Of a stretch of 36,059 bases of DNA, positions 27,585 through 36,059 are shown piece by piece. A model generated the notes under the pieces. It was given only the letters and a program-made list of their open reading frames with translations. It had not been told where the DNA came from and made no database searches. This DNA is from an uncultured Lachnospiraceae bacterium (GTDB lineage Bacteria > Bacillota > Clostridia > Lachnospirales > Lachnospiraceae). The stretch covers positions 1-36,059 of the forward strand of contig CAMOIV010000005.1 in assembly GCA_946616305.1 (NCBI GenBank). Reading direction: 5' to 3'. How positions within the stretch are numbered: the stretch's first letter is position 1; every line of letters starts with the position of its first letter. The position numbers and the translations under genes were made by a program.

Positions 27585-30536
27585 ATGAGAATAGATTTAA
27601 ACATGCTGCAGTCTAAAAACCTCGAGGAGTCATCAGTCCCGGCAGCGACTATAAAAAATGACGCCTCTCATGTCTCAAAGCCTGTAAAGGGCGGCGGCGT
27701 ATTCCTGGATCATGCCCAGGATACCATCCTTAAGCAGGACCGTTCAAAAAAAAGATCCATCGCCGAACAGGCGGAACAGATAGATCTGATGGGACCCAAG
27801 GCACACATGGATCAGATGATCATCGTGTCCTCCACCATGTCCGAACAGGATGCAAAGAAGCTTTCGGAGGAGGGCTTCGACCTTAGCGAGATGGAGCCGG
27901 GGGATGCAGTGAACTCCCTTGACCGTATGAAGGTGCGTCTTGCAGAAGCAGGGGTCAATGTGGCGGGATATACGGATACCGTATCATCCAGGGAGGCCTC
28001 CGAGATCCTGGGCAGGACAGTTAACCTCGCAGCACAACCTGTGATACAGAATGATCCGGCAGTCTTCACGGCAACGGACTCCGGGTCCGCCATATTGTCA
28101 GATCCCGCATCCCGTGTAATGCCGGACCCTGCAGCCGGTGCCATCACCGAAGCGGCAGAAGGATTCTTTGACAAGGCTGTGACTGAAGATGAGATAGCCT
28201 TAACCCTTACGGCCTTTGATCTTCCGGTAACGGAAGCAAACACGGCATCGGTCATGGAGGCCGTGAACATGGCCTCACAGCTTGGCCCTGTCGGGGATGA
28301 TGTAAGGATATACATGACCGACAATGAAATGGAGCCTACCATAGAGAACCTCTTTGCAGCGGAATTCTCCGGAGCAGGGATGCGCCGTGGGGACGCGGAA
28401 AGATATGTCACCAATGATATGGGATATCTGGGCAAATCCGGAAATCTTGAAAGAACGGTCAGTACAGAAGTACCGGAAAAGGCAGGAGAGGATAAAGCGG
28501 CAGGACCCTATGAGGGTATAGAAGAGCAGATAAGGGAGATAGCAGCCGAAGCAGGTTATGAGGGAGATGACGAGGTTATAAGAGATGCCTTTGATCTGGT
28601 CAATGCGGGGGTGCCCTTAACAAAGGAAAGCATCAGGATGTATGAGGATACGAAGAGCATCGATATCCGTCCTTCAAAAAAGGCCCTGATGGAAGCCATT
28701 GCGTCGGGACAGCCTGCAAAAAAAGCGTACCTCGTCAGGGATTACAACAATATCAAATCAGAGCGTATCTTAAAGGAATCAGCCCTTTCCATATCCACGG
28801 ATGTGAACAGAAAGCTTGCCGATAAGGAAGTAAGGCTGGATACCTCATACCTTGAAAAAGATGTGGAATCCCTTAAGGCAAGGGAAAAGGAAGCCTTCGA
28901 CCTGCTGGAAGAGACCCTGTCCGTAAGGTCCGACATATTAAAGGCACCGGCAGATATCCTGGGAGATGACAGGATCCTTGACGCCTTAGGCTCCATGGGG
29001 TATGGCAGGGAGATACCTGCAGGGCAGGAAGGCACTGCAGGAGATGTAACTCTGAGGGACATACATGAGAGGATACCGGATCATGCCAGGGTATATGAAG
29101 AAGCCGGCAGGACCTATGAAGCGGTAGGGACCGAGGTAAGGGCAGATCTTGGAGACAGTATCCGTAAAGCATTTGCAAACACGGACTTTAAGGCTATCCT
29201 GGAGGATAAGGGACTTGAAGATAATCCTATCAACGAAAGAGCAGTAAGGATCATCGCAAACGACCATCTGGAGCTTACAAAGGAAAACATCGAAAAGATC
29301 GCATCAGCCGACCGGGAGCTGAATTCCGTTCTCGACGCTCTCACGCCGAACCGCGTGTTAAAGATGATAAAGAACAACATAAACCCCCTTGAGATGGGCA
29401 TAAATGAACTGGGTGAAAAGCTCCTCATGCTTCAGGATGAGGAACATGCCCCGGTAGAGGACTTTGCAAAATATCTGGTATCGGAAAGGCAGAAGGGAAA
29501 TATAACGGAAGAGGAAGCCACATCATATGTGGGCATATACAGGCTGGTAAATGCCATAAACTCCGGAGATCACAGCGCCATAGGCACGGTTCTTTCAAGC
29601 GGCATGGAGATGAATTTCACGAATCTCCTGTCAGCAGTAAGGACATCGAAAAAGGCTCATATAGACCAGTATATCGATGAGAATTTTGCCGGTATCGAAA
29701 GGGTCGCAGGCGAGAGCACTCAAAGGATAGATGCCATGATACGTACAGCGTACTCCGGCGAAGACTATAAGGAGGAGCAGTATAAGGACGAAGCAAGGAG
29801 CTTTGCCGAAGCCGCAAAGGCAGACGAAGAGATATACAGGATGCTGGAGGAGGCCGATCTGCCTCAGAGCGCCAGAAACGTCAATGCCTATGAGCAGCTT
29901 ATGAGCAGGGGAGGCAATCCCTTCATACAGGATCTTATGAAGGATACCTCCGAAAAAGCAAAGGAGCGGATAAAGGATCAAAGAGACAGAGTACTTGATG
30001 CCATGGGATCGGGAGACCCTGAAAAGCTTAAGGAAGCCTACGATGAGATGGTGGAGAGCGAGCTCATAGGAGCCTTTGAGGGAGAACGTATAGATATCAG
30101 AGCTCTCCAGAGCAGGGAAAAGGTCATAAATATAAAGAAAAGCCTTGCAAAAAACGAGAATTATCACATACCTGTGGAGTTTGAGGGAGAGATAATAAAC
30201 ATCAATCTTCAGATCAGGCATGGAGAAAAACGAAATTTGGTCGATATATATTTTGAGACCGATGTTTTCGGTCCGGTACATATGAACCTGAATTTCGAGG
30301 ATAAGGTGTCGGGCCGCATAATTACCGGGAATCCCTCGGGAAGAGACCACTTCAAAGAAAAGCTTGACAGCATAAGAAGTGCCATAGAGGAAGCATCGGG
30401 AAAGGAAACAGATCTTAAGGTCGGCAATAAGGAAATAGCCGATGATCATGAAGCCATGGATGGCGAAGTCAGAACAGGCAGTGCAATGCTTTACCGCACG
30501 GCAAAGGCAGCACTTGATGCCATACTGACACTTTGA
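27585..30536 (+). CDS. Large FliK-like/DUF6240-like flagellar-locus protein
   Basis: 983 aa; C-terminal NLQIRHGEKRNLVDIYFETDVFGPVHMNLNFEDKVSGRIITGN...KEKLDSIRSAIEEASGKETDLKVG resembles the FliK C-terminal hook-length domain; upstream of flagellin. Confidence 0.65.
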   Translation: MRIDLNMLQSKNLEESSVPAATIKNDASHVSKPVKGGGVFLDHAQDTILKQDRSKKRSIAEQAEQIDLMGPKAHMDQMIIVSSTMSEQDAKKLSEEGFDLSEMEPGDAVNSLDRMKVRLAEAGVNVAGYTDTVSSREASEILGRTVNLAAQPVIQNDPAVFTATDSGSAILSDPASRVMPDPAAGAITEAAEGFFDKAVTEDEIALTLTAFDLPVTEANTASVMEAVNMASQLGPVGDDVRIYMTDNEMEPTIENLFAAEFSGAGMRRGDAERYVTNDMGYLGKSGNLERTVSTEVPEKAGEDKAAGPYEGIEEQIREIAAEAGYEGDDEVIRDAFDLVNAGVPLTKESIRMYEDTKSIDIRPSKKALMEAIASGQPAKKAYLVRDYNNIKSERILKESALSISTDVNRKLADKEVRLDTSYLEKDVESLKAREKEAFDLLEETLSVRSDILKAPADILGDDRILDALGSMGYGREIPAGQEGTAGDVTLRDIHERIPDHARVYEEAGRTYEAVGTEVRADLGDSIRKAFANTDFKAILEDKGLEDNPINERAVRIIANDHLELTKENIEKIASADRELNSVLDALTPNRVLKMIKNNINPLEMGINELGEKLLMLQDEEHAPVEDFAKYLVSERQKGNITEEEATSYVGIYRLVNAINSGDHSAIGTVLSSGMEMNFTNLLSAVRTSKKAHIDQYIDENFAGIERVAGESTQRIDAMIRTAYSGEDYKEEQYKDEARSFAEAAKADEEIYRMLEEADLPQSARNVNAYEQLMSRGGNPFIQDLMKDTSEKAKERIKDQRDRVLDAMGSGDPEKLKEAYDEMVESELIGAFEGERIDIRALQSREKVINIKKSLAKNENYHIPVEFEGEIININLQIRHGEKRNLVDIYFETDVFGPVHMNLNFEDKVSGRIITGNPSGRDHFKEKLDSIRSAIEEASGKETDLKVGNKEIADDHEAMDGEVRTGSAMLYRTAKAALDAILTL

Positions 30537-30569
30537 ATCATTAATGCATCATAATGAGGAGGGCTATCC

Positions 30570-31724
30570 ATGAAGATCAACAGCAATATCACTGCGTATA
30601 TCACCAACAACGCATACCTTCAGAACGAAAAGAGACTGACTGCATCGACAGCCAGAATGTCCAGCGGATATAAGCTCAATACCGCAGGAGACGATCCCGC
30701 GAACTTTGCCATAGCCGCAAAGCTGCATTCCATGCTTAAGGGTATAGACAAGGTAAAAACAAACCTGACCACCGGCATATCAGTCATAGAGACAGCGGAA
30801 GCGGCAATGGCCGAGACCCAGGAGATGATACAGAGGATGAACGAGCTTGCGGTAAAGGGCTCCAACGGAACTCTGTCAAGCTCCGACAGAAGGAATCTCC
30901 AGGATGAAGTAGAGCAGATACTTAAAGAGGTGGACCGTATATCAAAGACCGTGGAGTTCAACGGCATGAAGCTGGTAAACGGCAACTTCCAGGACAGGGG
31001 CTATACAAACCAGCTTCCCGTATCCGTGATGTATTACAACGAACAGACAAAGGCAGGCCACTATCTTATAAACCTCCAGAAGAGCGGAGATACATATACG
31101 GTAGCCAACAGCGCAGCAACTCCTCTTCCTGCCGGCTACGGCAATGCAGAAGCTCTCTTCGGCTCGGTGGATCCTGCAAGCATCACTATTAAGACCGAAA
31201 CGGTGCCGGTGGAGAACAGTTCCGATTATATAGATTATGTGACGATATACGGACGCAACGGGTCCGAGATGCAGTTTCGTGTAAAGAACGGTGTTACAGC
31301 GGATCCGCTGGATATGGAGCTTACGGGAAAAGGCTCCATGAGGCTTCAGGTGGGAACAGAGGAAGGTGAGGTCATCAGCGCATCCATCCCGGATATGGGA
31401 GTGGACGCCATAGGACTTTCGGGCCTTGACCTGACCACCATGGAGAGCTCACGGGAAGCACTGGACAAGATCAATAATGCCATGGAATACGTGAGCAGAG
31501 CCAGATCAAGGATGGGAGCATACGAAAACAGACTTGAAAACACTGCCTCCTTCATGAATGCATATAACGAGGACGTAACCTCGGCAGTCTCCCGTATAAG
31601 GGATACCGATATGGCCGAAGAGATGACGGAATTCACCAACCTTCAGGTACTGACCCAGGCAGGCATCAGCATGCTGTCACAGGCAAATGAGATGCCCCAG
31701 CAGGCTCTGCAGCTCATACAGTAA
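30570..31724 (+). CDS. Flagellin
   Basis: N-term MKINSNITAYITNNAYLQNEKRLTASTARMSSGYKLNTAGDDPANFAIAAKL; C-term NLQVLTQAGISMLSQANEMPQQALQLIQ. Confidence 0.95.
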   Translation: MKINSNITAYITNNAYLQNEKRLTASTARMSSGYKLNTAGDDPANFAIAAKLHSMLKGIDKVKTNLTTGISVIETAEAAMAETQEMIQRMNELAVKGSNGTLSSSDRRNLQDEVEQILKEVDRISKTVEFNGMKLVNGNFQDRGYTNQLPVSVMYYNEQTKAGHYLINLQKSGDTYTVANSAATPLPAGYGNAEALFGSVDPASITIKTETVPVENSSDYIDYVTIYGRNGSEMQFRVKNGVTADPLDMELTGKGSMRLQVGTEEGEVISASIPDMGVDAIGLSGLDLTTMESSREALDKINNAMEYVSRARSRMGAYENRLENTASFMNAYNEDVTSAVSRIRDTDMAEEMTEFTNLQVLTQAGISMLSQANEMPQQALQLIQ

Positions 31725-31757
31725 GGAGCAGCGCCGTAAGAAGACAAGGAGGCGGCT

Positions 31758-32210
31758 ATGACATCTGAGAAAAAGCAGGAATACACACGCAGGATCGTAG
31801 AAGCAAATCCCACAGGGATCATAGCTATCACCTACGAGGTAGCCCGTGATTATTATCAGGATGCCATACTGGCATTTAAGGCAGGGGACAAGGACACCTA
31901 CCGTCTGGAGATAGAAAGGGGGAATAAATGCGTGGAGCAGCTCATCATGGCGCTGGATCCCGCTTATCCGATCTCGGTATATCTCCTAAGGCTGTATAAC
32001 TACATCCTCTCCTGCGCCAGAAAAGCATCTTTTGCATATGATATAAAGGAACTTGATGAACCTATAGATATACTTAAGACCATAGGAGAAAGCTTCGAAA
32101 AGATAGCTCCCGAGGACAAAAGAGCCCCTCAGGTAAATAAAAAAGAGGAGGTATACGACGGGCTCACATATAACGCAAAAGGCCTTACCAATACCACGGT
32201 AAAAAGATAG
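31758..32210 (+). CDS. fliS: Flagellar export chaperone FliS
   Basis: Downstream of flagellin; ANPTGIIAITYEVARDYYQDAILAFKAGD...RGNKCVEQLIMALD. Confidence 0.8.
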   Translation: MTSEKKQEYTRRIVEANPTGIIAITYEVARDYYQDAILAFKAGDKDTYRLEIERGNKCVEQLIMALDPAYPISVYLLRLYNYILSCARKASFAYDIKELDEPIDILKTIGESFEKIAPEDKRAPQVNKKEEVYDGLTYNAKGLTNTTVKR

Positions 32211-32337
32211 ATCACGCCATATTTGCGCCATTGTACATAAAAAAATACAATTACGATATTTATTTTTGAGGAAATCTGACGATATAATACATGGGTAAGC
32301 AGTTATGCCCGGATTTTATCGAAAGGAGGATTCTGAT

Positions 32338-32760
32338 ATGAGTATGAAGGTCGGAACAGGAATGAGCCGGTACTATGACGTATCCCGTCTTTCAAGAACT
32401 TCCGATATAGACAGGACCTCCCGTGTAGGACAGAAGGAAGCGGCGGATTCCCTGCAGAACAACAGCAGGAACGGAAGCCAGTATATATCACAGGATCACG
32501 GCGGAGTCATACAGACCCGTGTATCCGATGCCAATGCATACCAGAAGAATCAGATCGATACCAACCGTCAGACGGTTGAGAAGATGGCAGAGAAGCTCAT
32601 GAGCAAGCTTCCCGATATCCTTAAGGATATGCAGAGCATACCTCAGACAACAGCCCAGACCGAAACAGAGAGCCGCGTAGCTGTAAACGAGAGGAATGCG
32701 GCATTAGTAGCAGAGAGACAGCAGCAGGATGCGGCAGCGCTCCAGAACTTCTCGCTGTAA
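32338..32760 (+). CDS. Hypothetical Gln/Asn-rich protein, flagellar-locus associated
   Basis: Start ATG 32338 with GAAAGGAGGA upstream; ends ...NAALVAERQQQDAAALQNFSL*. No recognised domain. Confidence 0.7.
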   Translation: MSMKVGTGMSRYYDVSRLSRTSDIDRTSRVGQKEAADSLQNNSRNGSQYISQDHGGVIQTRVSDANAYQKNQIDTNRQTVEKMAEKLMSKLPDILKDMQSIPQTTAQTETESRVAVNERNAALVAERQQQDAAALQNFSL

Positions 32761-32784
32761 GATACATCATATACGATATCAAAG

Positions 32785-32812
32785 GCTGTCGCCGGAAGGC
32801 GGCAGCTTTTTT
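32785..32812 (+). terminator. Rho-independent terminator
   Basis: GCTGTCGCC-ggaa-GGCGGCAGC followed by TTTTTT. Confidence 0.9.
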
Positions 32813-32836
32813 CAGCCTTTTTTAAGCCTCATAGGT

Positions 32837-32865
32837 TTGACGAAGGATATGTGCTGCGATAAAAT
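32837..32865 (+). promoter_or_regulatory. Sigma-A promoter of metG
   Basis: TTGACG (32837-32842), 17-nt spacer, TAAAAT (32860-32865). Confidence 0.7.
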
Positions 32866-32898
32866 CATTTTAATCGAATTTCAGGAGGAAACACATAA

Positions 32899-34878
32899 AT
32901 GGCACAGAATAAAGGACCGTATTATATCACAACGGCTATAGCATATGCCTCGGGCAAGCCCCATATCGGCAATACATACGAGATAGTCCTGGCGGACGCT
33001 ATCGCAAGGTATAAGCGTCAGCAGGGATATGAAGTATTCTTTCAGACCGGTACTGACGAGCACGGCATAAAGATAGAAGAAAAGGCGAAGGCTGCCGGCA
33101 TCACGCCCAAGCAGTTTGTTGATAATGCCTATGGCGAGATCAAAAGGATCTGGGATCTGATGAACACATCCTATGACAGGTTCATCAGGACAACGGATCA
33201 GGACCACGAGGTACAGATCCAGAAGATATTTAAGAAGCTCTATGACCAGGGAGATATATACAAGGGCTCCTACGAGGGCATGTACTGCACACCCTGCGAA
33301 TCCTTCTGGACACCCTCGCAGCTTGTGGACGGAAAGTGCCCCGACTGCGGACGTCCGGTAAAGCCCGCCAGCGAGGAAGCGTATTTCTTCAGGATGAGCA
33401 AGTATGCAGACAGGCTCATGAAGCATATCGAGGAGAATCCCGAATTCATACAGCCCGTGGCCAGGAAGAACGAAATGGTCAATAATTTCCTGAAGCCCGG
33501 CCTTCAGGATCTGTGCGTATCAAGGACCAGCTTTACCTGGGGGATACCCGTGACCTTTGACACAAAGCATGTGGTCTATGTATGGCTGGATGCCCTTTGT
33601 AACTACATTACAGGCATAGGATATGATGCAGACGGAGATTCGGGAGAAAAGTACAGGAAATTCTGGCCTGCCGACCTGCATCTGATCGGCAAGGATATCG
33701 TCAGATTCCATACCATATACTGGCCCATATTCCTTATGGCATTAGGGGAGCCCCTGCCAAAGCAGGTGTTCGGACATCCCTGGCTGCTGGTAGGTGACGG
33801 CAAGATGAGCAAATCAAAGGGAAACACCATATACGCGGACACCCTTGTGGACATGTTCGGAGTAGATGCAGTCAGGTATTTCATGATACACGAGATGCCC
33901 TTTGACAATGACGGAGTATTCACCTGGGATACCATGGTGGAAAGGTACAACTCGGATCTGGCCAATACTCTGGGGAACCTGGTAAAGAGGACCATATCCA
34001 TGGGGAATCAGTACCTTGGCGGCGTTATAGAAGATAAAGGCGTAAAGGAGCCTGTGGATGACGACCTTTATGCTGCCGTGCTGAAAACCAAGGAAAAGGT
34101 GGAGGATAAGATGTCATCGCTGCATGTAGCCGATGCCATCACGGATATCTTTGACCTGTTCAAAAGATGTAATAAATACATTGACGAGACGACCCCCTGG
34201 ATACTGGGCAAGGATGAAGACAGCAAGGACCGCCTGTCCACCGTACTGTATAACCTGTGCGACTCCATAGCCATAGGTGCAGCATTGCTCGCTCCCTATA
34301 TGCCCGATACATCAAAGGCCATATTGTCACAGCTTAATACGGCAGAAGGGGACTTTGATTCACTGAGCGCAAGAGGACTGTTCATATCGGGAACCAAAGT
34401 AACAGAGGAGCCGGAAGTTCTGTTTGACAGGAAGAAGCTGGAGGATATCCTGAAAGAGGTTGAAAAGCTCTATCCTACGGTAAAGGAAGAAAAGAAAGAC
34501 AGCAAGGACAATAAAGAAAACAAAGAAGGCAGGACGGAGCTAAAGCACAAGGAGCAGATAAAGATAGATGACTTTGACAGGCTGGAGTTCCGCATCGGGG
34601 TGATAAAGAAGTGCGAGGCAGTGGAAAAGTCAAAGAAGCTTCTGTGCAGCCAGGTAGATATCGGAGACAGAACGGTTCAGATCGTCTCCGGCATAAGGAA
34701 GCATTATTCCCCCGAAGAGATGGTAGGCAAAAAGGTTATGGTCATAGCCAACCTGGCACCCGCATCCCTTGCGGGAGTGGAATCACAGGGAATGCTCCTT
34801 TGTGCCGAGGATCCTGACGGAAACCTGGCTCTTATGGTACCTGAAAAGGATATGCCCGGAGGAGCGGAAATATGCTGA
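32899..34878 (+). CDS. metG: Methionyl-tRNA synthetase with C-terminal tRNA-binding domain
   Basis: YYITTAIAYASGKPHIGNTYE, CTPCESFW...CPDC zinc knuckle, KMSKSKGN, C-terminal FDRLEFRIGVIKKCEAVEKSKKLLCSQVDIG. Confidence 0.96.
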   Translation: MAQNKGPYYITTAIAYASGKPHIGNTYEIVLADAIARYKRQQGYEVFFQTGTDEHGIKIEEKAKAAGITPKQFVDNAYGEIKRIWDLMNTSYDRFIRTTDQDHEVQIQKIFKKLYDQGDIYKGSYEGMYCTPCESFWTPSQLVDGKCPDCGRPVKPASEEAYFFRMSKYADRLMKHIEENPEFIQPVARKNEMVNNFLKPGLQDLCVSRTSFTWGIPVTFDTKHVVYVWLDALCNYITGIGYDADGDSGEKYRKFWPADLHLIGKDIVRFHTIYWPIFLMALGEPLPKQVFGHPWLLVGDGKMSKSKGNTIYADTLVDMFGVDAVRYFMIHEMPFDNDGVFTWDTMVERYNSDLANTLGNLVKRTISMGNQYLGGVIEDKGVKEPVDDDLYAAVLKTKEKVEDKMSSLHVADAITDIFDLFKRCNKYIDETTPWILGKDEDSKDRLSTVLYNLCDSIAIGAALLAPYMPDTSKAILSQLNTAEGDFDSLSARGLFISGTKVTEEPEVLFDRKKLEDILKEVEKLYPTVKEEKKDSKDNKENKEGRTELKHKEQIKIDDFDRLEFRIGVIKKCEAVEKSKKLLCSQVDIGDRTVQIVSGIRKHYSPEEMVGKKVMVIANLAPASLAGVESQGMLLCAEDPDGNLALMVPEKDMPGGAEIC

Positions 34879-35783
34879 GAGAATTCTCCATAGACAGCAG
34901 AGATATGAAGTCGGAGCTTACCTGCTATGCCTTTGAGCCCAAGGGTGACATAGGAGCCATCCTGATCCTGGTCCACGGCATGCAGGATCATATCATGAGG
35001 TTCAGGGAGCTGGCGGAATATCTCGAGTCGGAGGGGATCCTTTGCGCAGGGGTGGACCTTTTGGGACACGGCCGCTCCGCAAAGAAAGAAGAGGACTTCG
35101 GATATTTCTGTGAGCAGGATGCCGCAACGGTGGTTGTAAGAGATGTTCACAGACTGAAAAAGACGGTGCAGGCCGAGCATCAGGGTGTACCGGTCTATAT
35201 CATGGGTCATTCCATGGGCTCCTTTATAGTAAGGAACTATATGACCCGGTACGGCACCGGCATAGCGGGAGCCATACTGGAGGGCGGTAATGATACGCCG
35301 CCCGTAGAGTCTGCAGCCGGCAAGTTCATGTCCCGGTTATTGGCCGCGGTGTACGGCTGGCATCACAGATCCCGCTTTATGAACAATGCCATAGTCGGTA
35401 AATACAAGAAGGCGTTCCCCGGTGAGGATGACTGGCTCAGTACCAGGAAAGAGACGATAGAGGATTATAAAAACGATCCTCTGACACAGTTTGTATTCAC
35501 GCTGAACGGGTTTTACACCCTGTCCGAATTTACCAGAAGAGCAGGCGATACAAAGCTTATGGAGAATATCCCCAGGGATCTTCCCATACTTATCGCGTCC
35601 GGCGAGGAGGACCCGGTAGGGGAGATGGGCAGAGGAGTTAGAAGGATGTATGAATTGTACAGATCCCGCGGCTTTACGGATGTAAAGCTGGATCTGAGAC
35701 CCGGCGACAGACATGAACTTCACAACGAAACAGACAGATATAAGTTTTATGAGGAGATAAAGGATTTTATCATCAAGGGATGA
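34872..35783 (+). CDS. Alpha/beta hydrolase (monoacylglycerol-lipase-like)
   Basis: LVHGMQDHIMRFRELAEYLESEGILCAGVDLLGHGRS, GHSMGSFIVRNYM nucleophile elbow; overlaps the metG stop. Confidence 0.85.
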   Translation: MLREFSIDSRDMKSELTCYAFEPKGDIGAILILVHGMQDHIMRFRELAEYLESEGILCAGVDLLGHGRSAKKEEDFGYFCEQDAATVVVRDVHRLKKTVQAEHQGVPVYIMGHSMGSFIVRNYMTRYGTGIAGAILEGGNDTPPVESAAGKFMSRLLAAVYGWHHRSRFMNNAIVGKYKKAFPGEDDWLSTRKETIEDYKNDPLTQFVFTLNGFYTLSEFTRRAGDTKLMENIPRDLPILIASGEEDPVGEMGRGVRRMYELYRSRGFTDVKLDLRPGDRHELHNETDRYKFYEEIKDFIIKG

Positions 35784-35803
35784 TATCTTAAGAAGGAGAT
35801 TTT

Positions 35804-36059
35804 ATGAAAAAGATCGTATCACTTGCCATTGCCGTCATAATGACTGTAAGCACGACACTTCCCGTTATGGCAGCAAGCGGGGACGTAGTTATCTTCGGCA
35901 GCGGAGCAGGTACCCAGACACAGGAGAGTACACCTGCTGCTTCCCAGACACAGGAGAGTACACCTGCTGCTTCCCAGACACAGGAGAGTGCACCTGCTGC
36001 TTCTCAGACACAGGAGAGTGCACCTGCTGCTTCTCAGACAGGGGACCGGAGCAAACCGT
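35804..36059 (+). CDS. Secreted low-complexity repeat protein (truncated by window end)
   Basis: SD AAGAAGGAGA; signal peptide MKKIVSLAIAVIMTVSTTLPVMAAS then GDVVIFGSGAGT(QTQES[T/A]PAAS)x4. No stop before window end. Confidence 0.8.
   Translation, partial: MKKIVSLAIAVIMTVSTTLPVMAASGDVVIFGSGAGTQTQESTPAASQTQESTPAASQTQESAPAASQTQESAPAASQTGDRSKP
35915..36034 (+). repeat. 30-bp in-frame tandem repeat, 4 units
   Basis: CAGACACAGGAGAGT[A/G]CACCTGCTGCTTC[C/T] at 35915, 35945, 35975 and 36005. Confidence 0.95.

Overview
The window reads as an ordinary chromosomal segment of a flagellated, monoderm Clostridia member, probably Lachnospiraceae (taxon inferred from gene content and codon usage). In order it contains: a cell-division/housekeeping cluster (rqcP-divIC-tilS-hpt-ftsH); a promoter-terminator unit that looks like a ~100-nt C-rich small RNA; a complete Tad/Flp pilus locus (two prepilin peptidases, TadZ-like, TadA/CpaF, TadB, an enlarged TadC, a 55-aa Flp pilin missing from the ORF track, a DUF5702-like protein, two TadE-like pseudopilins, a DUF6382-like/FHA protein); a minus-strand block (flavodoxin-SCP2, HIT, MurG); pgi; an MTA/SAH-deaminase-type amidohydrolase; a secreted 29-aa-repeat protein; a DUF3160 protein; a CapA-like protein; an AHCY-family hydrolase with an atypical HxExK substrate motif; an SRP RNA with its own promoter; an FGGY kinase; a flagellar block (large FliK-like/DUF6240-like protein, flagellin, FliS, small Gln-rich protein); metG; an alpha/beta hydrolase; and a truncated secreted repeat protein at the right edge. 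The most interesting items are the C-rich sRNA candidate, the Ig-like insertion in TadC, the Cys/His repeats on a pseudopilin, the co-located genes suggesting SAH recycling via S-inosylhomocysteine, and the secreted heptad-type repeat protein. No CRISPR, tRNA, rRNA, transposase or prophage was seen. All homology calls are from reading the sequences; no database search was run.
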